Assembly: GCA_964413535.1 (NCBI GenBank)
Contig: CAYPTB010000059.1
Span: 46,517-110,516 of the forward strand
Length of the DNA stretch: 64,000 nucleotides
Direction: 5' to 3'
Origin: CAYPTB01 sp964413535
Lineage (GTDB): Bacteria > Planctomycetota > UBA1135 > GCA-002686595
A program made the translations under genes and the position numbers. Shown in pieces: positions 62,053-64,000 of the stretch (within the stretch, counting starts at the first letter, position 1; each line of letters starts with the position of its first letter). Below the pieces are notes generated by a model that did no database searches, was not told the origin of the DNA, and saw nothing but the letters and a program-made list of their open reading frames with translations.

Positions 62053-63471
62053 ATGGACGCATCGCTCCTCCGCGCGCTCCGGGGCGTCGTCGGGACCGCG
62101 GGCCTGGTCGAGAGCCCGACGCGGCTCGTGCCCTACGAGTCCGACGGGCTCGCCATGCTGCGCCAGCGGCCCGACGTCGTGCTCCTGCCGCGCGACACGG
62201 GCGAGGCCTCTGCCTGCTTCAGGCTCCTCTCCGAGGCCAACGTAGCGGTCGTCTCGCGCGGCGCGGGCACGGGCCTCTCGGGGGGAGCAACGCCCGTCGC
62301 GGGCGGAGCCGTGGTCGGCACCGCGCGCATGCGCGACGTGCTCGAGGTGAACGCGAGCGACCGCTACGCGCGCGTGCAGGCGGGCCTCGTCAACGCGGCG
62401 CTCACGCACGCCTGCGAGCCCCACGACCTCTTCTACGCGCCCGATCCGTCGAGCCAGAAGGCCTGCACGATCGGCGGCAACGTGGCGGAGAACTCCGGCG
62501 GGCCGCACTGCTTCAAGTACGGCGCGACGACGCAGCACGTGCTCGGGCTCGTGATCGTCGCGCACGACGGCGAGGTGCTCGACCTCTCCTCGCCCGCGGT
62601 CGACCCGACGGGTTACGACCTCGTGGGTCTCTTCGTCGGGAGCGAGGGCACGTTCGGGCTCGCGACCGAGATCACGGTGCGCCTGGTCCGCAAGCCCCCC
62701 GTCGTCGAGACGTTGCTCGCCGTGTTCGCCGAGCTCGACCCCGCCTGCGACAGCGTGACCGAGATGATCGCGCAGCGCCTCGAGCTCTCCGCCATCGAGA
62801 TCCTCGACCGGCTCACGATCCGCGCCGTCGAGGACAGCGTCTTCGCCGCCGGCTACCCGCGCGACGCCGGCGCCGTGCTGCTGGTCGAGCTCGAGGGCCT
62901 CGAGGAGGAGGTCGCGGGCGCCTCCGAGGAGCTGCGCGTCATCTTCGCGCGCCACGCCGCGCTCGAGGTGCGCCGCGCGCGCGACGCCGACGAGCGCGCG
63001 AAGCTGTGGGCCGGCCGCTAGGGCGCGTTCGGCGCCATGGGCCGCGTCGCGCCCGATCTGTACGTCGCCGACGCCTGCGTCCCGCGCACGAAGCTCGCGC
63101 AGATGGTGCGCAACACCGTCGAGATCGCGCGCGCGCTCGACCTGCGCCTCGCGACCGTCTTCCACGCCGGCGACGGCAACCTGCACCCGAACATCTGCTA
63201 CGACCGCCGCGACGCCGACGAGGTGCGCCGCGTCCTGGAGGCGGGCCGCGCGATCCTCGAGAGCTGCGTCGACGCCGGCGGCTCGCTCACCGGCGAGCAC
63301 GGCGTCGGCCTCGAGAAGCTCGAGCAGATGGAGTACCTCTTCTCCCCCCAGGACCTCGCCGCCATGTGCCGCGTGCGCGACGCGTGGGATCCACGACGTC
63401 GCATGAACCCGGGCAAGCTCCTCCCCGTGCGCGCCTGCGGCGAGATCCGCACGGCGCCCCTCGCGCCGTGA
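62053..63471 (+). pseudogene. glcD: glcD-like FAD-linked oxidase split by an in-frame TAG
   Basis: The frame is continuous from ATG 62053 to 63471 except for TAG at 63019-63021. The first part (322 aa) holds the FAD domain VVSRGAGTGLSGGATP, IGGNVAENSGGPHCFKYGATTQHVLGL and VGSEGTFGLATEITV. The second part, MGRVAPDLYVADACVPRTKL...FHAGDGNLHPNICYDRRD...GEHGVGLEKLE, is the C-terminal cap of GlcD. In intact GlcD the segment reads WAGRKxAFxAxGR; here it is LWAGR-stop-GAFGAMGR, i.e. Lys AAG changed to TAG. Likely a nonsense mutation or sequencing error; readthrough cannot be excluded. The next gene overlaps its end. Confidence 0.85.
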
Positions 63472-64000
63472 CGGATGCCCTGCGCGCGCGCCTCGAGCGC
63501 ATCGTGGGGAGCGAGCGCGTCTCGACCTGGACCGAGCCGGCGCCCGTCGACCGCGACGCCGTCGCGCGCGAGGTTCCGCTCGCCGTACCCGCCGACGACG
63601 CGCAGGCGGTCGAGCTCGTGCGTCTGGCCGGCGCGGACTCACTCGCGCTCGTCCCGCTCGGCCTCGGAACGAAAGCGGGCGCGTGTCGCGCCGCGCAGCG
63701 CCTCGACTTCGCGCTCACGACGCGCGACCTGCGCGGCATCGAGGCCTACGAGCCCGGCGACGGCACCGTCACCGCGCGCGCCGGCACGCGCATGGCCGAG
63801 CTCGCCGCCGTCGTGCGCGCGGGCGGCCACCGCCTCGTGCCCGACGTCCCTTCGCCGGCGCGCGCGACGCTCGGCGGCACGATCGCCGCGGGCCAGAGCG
63901 GCGTCGCGCGCCTGCGCTTCGGACCCATCCGCAACCACGTGCTCGGCGTCCGCGCGCTGCTCGCCGACGGGACGCTCGCCCGGAGCGGCGGCCGGCTCGT
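63468..64000 (+). CDS. GlcE-like FAD-binding subunit, 3' end missing
   Basis: Starts at a GTG (63468) overlapping the glcD-like stop; 177 residues visible to the edge. FAD-binding PCMH sequence: AVPADDAQAVELVRLAGADSLALVPLGLGTKAG, VTARAGTRMAELAAVVRAGGHRLVPDVPSPARATLGGTIAAGQSG, RFGPIRNHVLGVRALLADG. Known: GlcD and GlcE (with GlcF) form glycolate oxidase. Its intact start suggests it remains expressed although glcD appears split. Confidence 0.85.
   Translation, partial: MTDALRARLERIVGSERVSTWTEPAPVDRDAVAREVPLAVPADDAQAVELVRLAGADSLALVPLGLGTKAGACRAAQRLDFALTTRDLRGIEAYEPGDGTVTARAGTRMAELAAVVRAGGHRLVPDVPSPARATLGGTIAAGQSGVARLRFGPIRNHVLGVRALLADGTLARSGGRL

Noticed and set aside
63019..63021. TAG as a pyrrolysine codon
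   Set aside because: No pyl genes in the window and the replaced residue is an ordinary conserved Lys in GlcD; mutation or sequencing error is the simpler reading. Kept only as a test in the findings.

Overview
The window is about 64 kb of very GC-rich, densely packed bacterial chromosome. It has short intergenic gaps, many 1-4 nt ATGA/GTGA/TGATG overlaps and frequent GTG/TTG starts. The gene content points to a Gram-negative-type bacterium, most likely a planctomycete or a close relative. Indicators are a large secreted protein with calcium-type VCBS repeats, two sulfatase/phosphatase-fold membrane or lipoprotein enzymes, an outer-membrane DUF481 protein, GldA/F/G-like ABC genes, McsA-ClpC, and several membrane proteins of a planctomycete flavour. 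This is inference from families; there is no rRNA in the window to settle it.

Layout. 1-5.6 kb: a truncated VCBS/plastocyanin-like secreted protein, thiE, queA and a GT-C mannosyltransferase-like membrane protein. 5.6-9.9 kb: an unusual three-gene regulatory set (sigma region-4-like protein, helical protein, degenerate sigma-54-activator-like AAA protein). 10.2-17.2 kb: fabI, a DUF481 outer-membrane protein, and a four-gene GldA/GldF/GldG/DUF4340 exporter operon. 17.3-25 kb (minus): a membrane sulfatase, an orphan DNA methyltransferase preceded by a compact structured RNA element with its own promoter and terminator, then an operon thyX - YdjY-like - membrane protein - ino1 - small membrane protein whose 5' end carries a 167-bp MITE-like palindromic element. 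25-38 kb: a HEAT-repeat protein, nnrD and asparaginase operon, a bifunctional nuclease, tRNA-Ser(TGA), a DbpA-type helicase, a sulfatase plus GT-C pair, and an M64-like protein without the catalytic Glu. 38.4-46.6 kb: tRNA-Ser(GCT), PEGA lipoprotein, murD, a Clp_N-only protein, mcsA, clpC, DUF309, dprA. 48.2-53.8 kb: a complete isc iron-sulfur operon (Rrf2 regulator, iscS, iscU, iscA, hscB, hscA, iscX) without a ferredoxin gene. 53.9-64 kb: asd, gpmI, a degenerate glycogen-synthase-like gene, ROK kinase, a second ABC exporter, glcD split by an in-frame TAG, and the start of a glcE-like gene.

Most genes are housekeeping (cell wall, Fe-S assembly, nucleotide and central carbon metabolism, proteostasis). 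The parts that look new are the promoter-helix-helix-terminator element before the methyltransferase, the sigma/AAA regulatory trio, several proteins of known fold in which hallmark catalytic residues are replaced (ThyX, M64, GlgA-like, AAA activator), and the MITE next to the thyX start codon.
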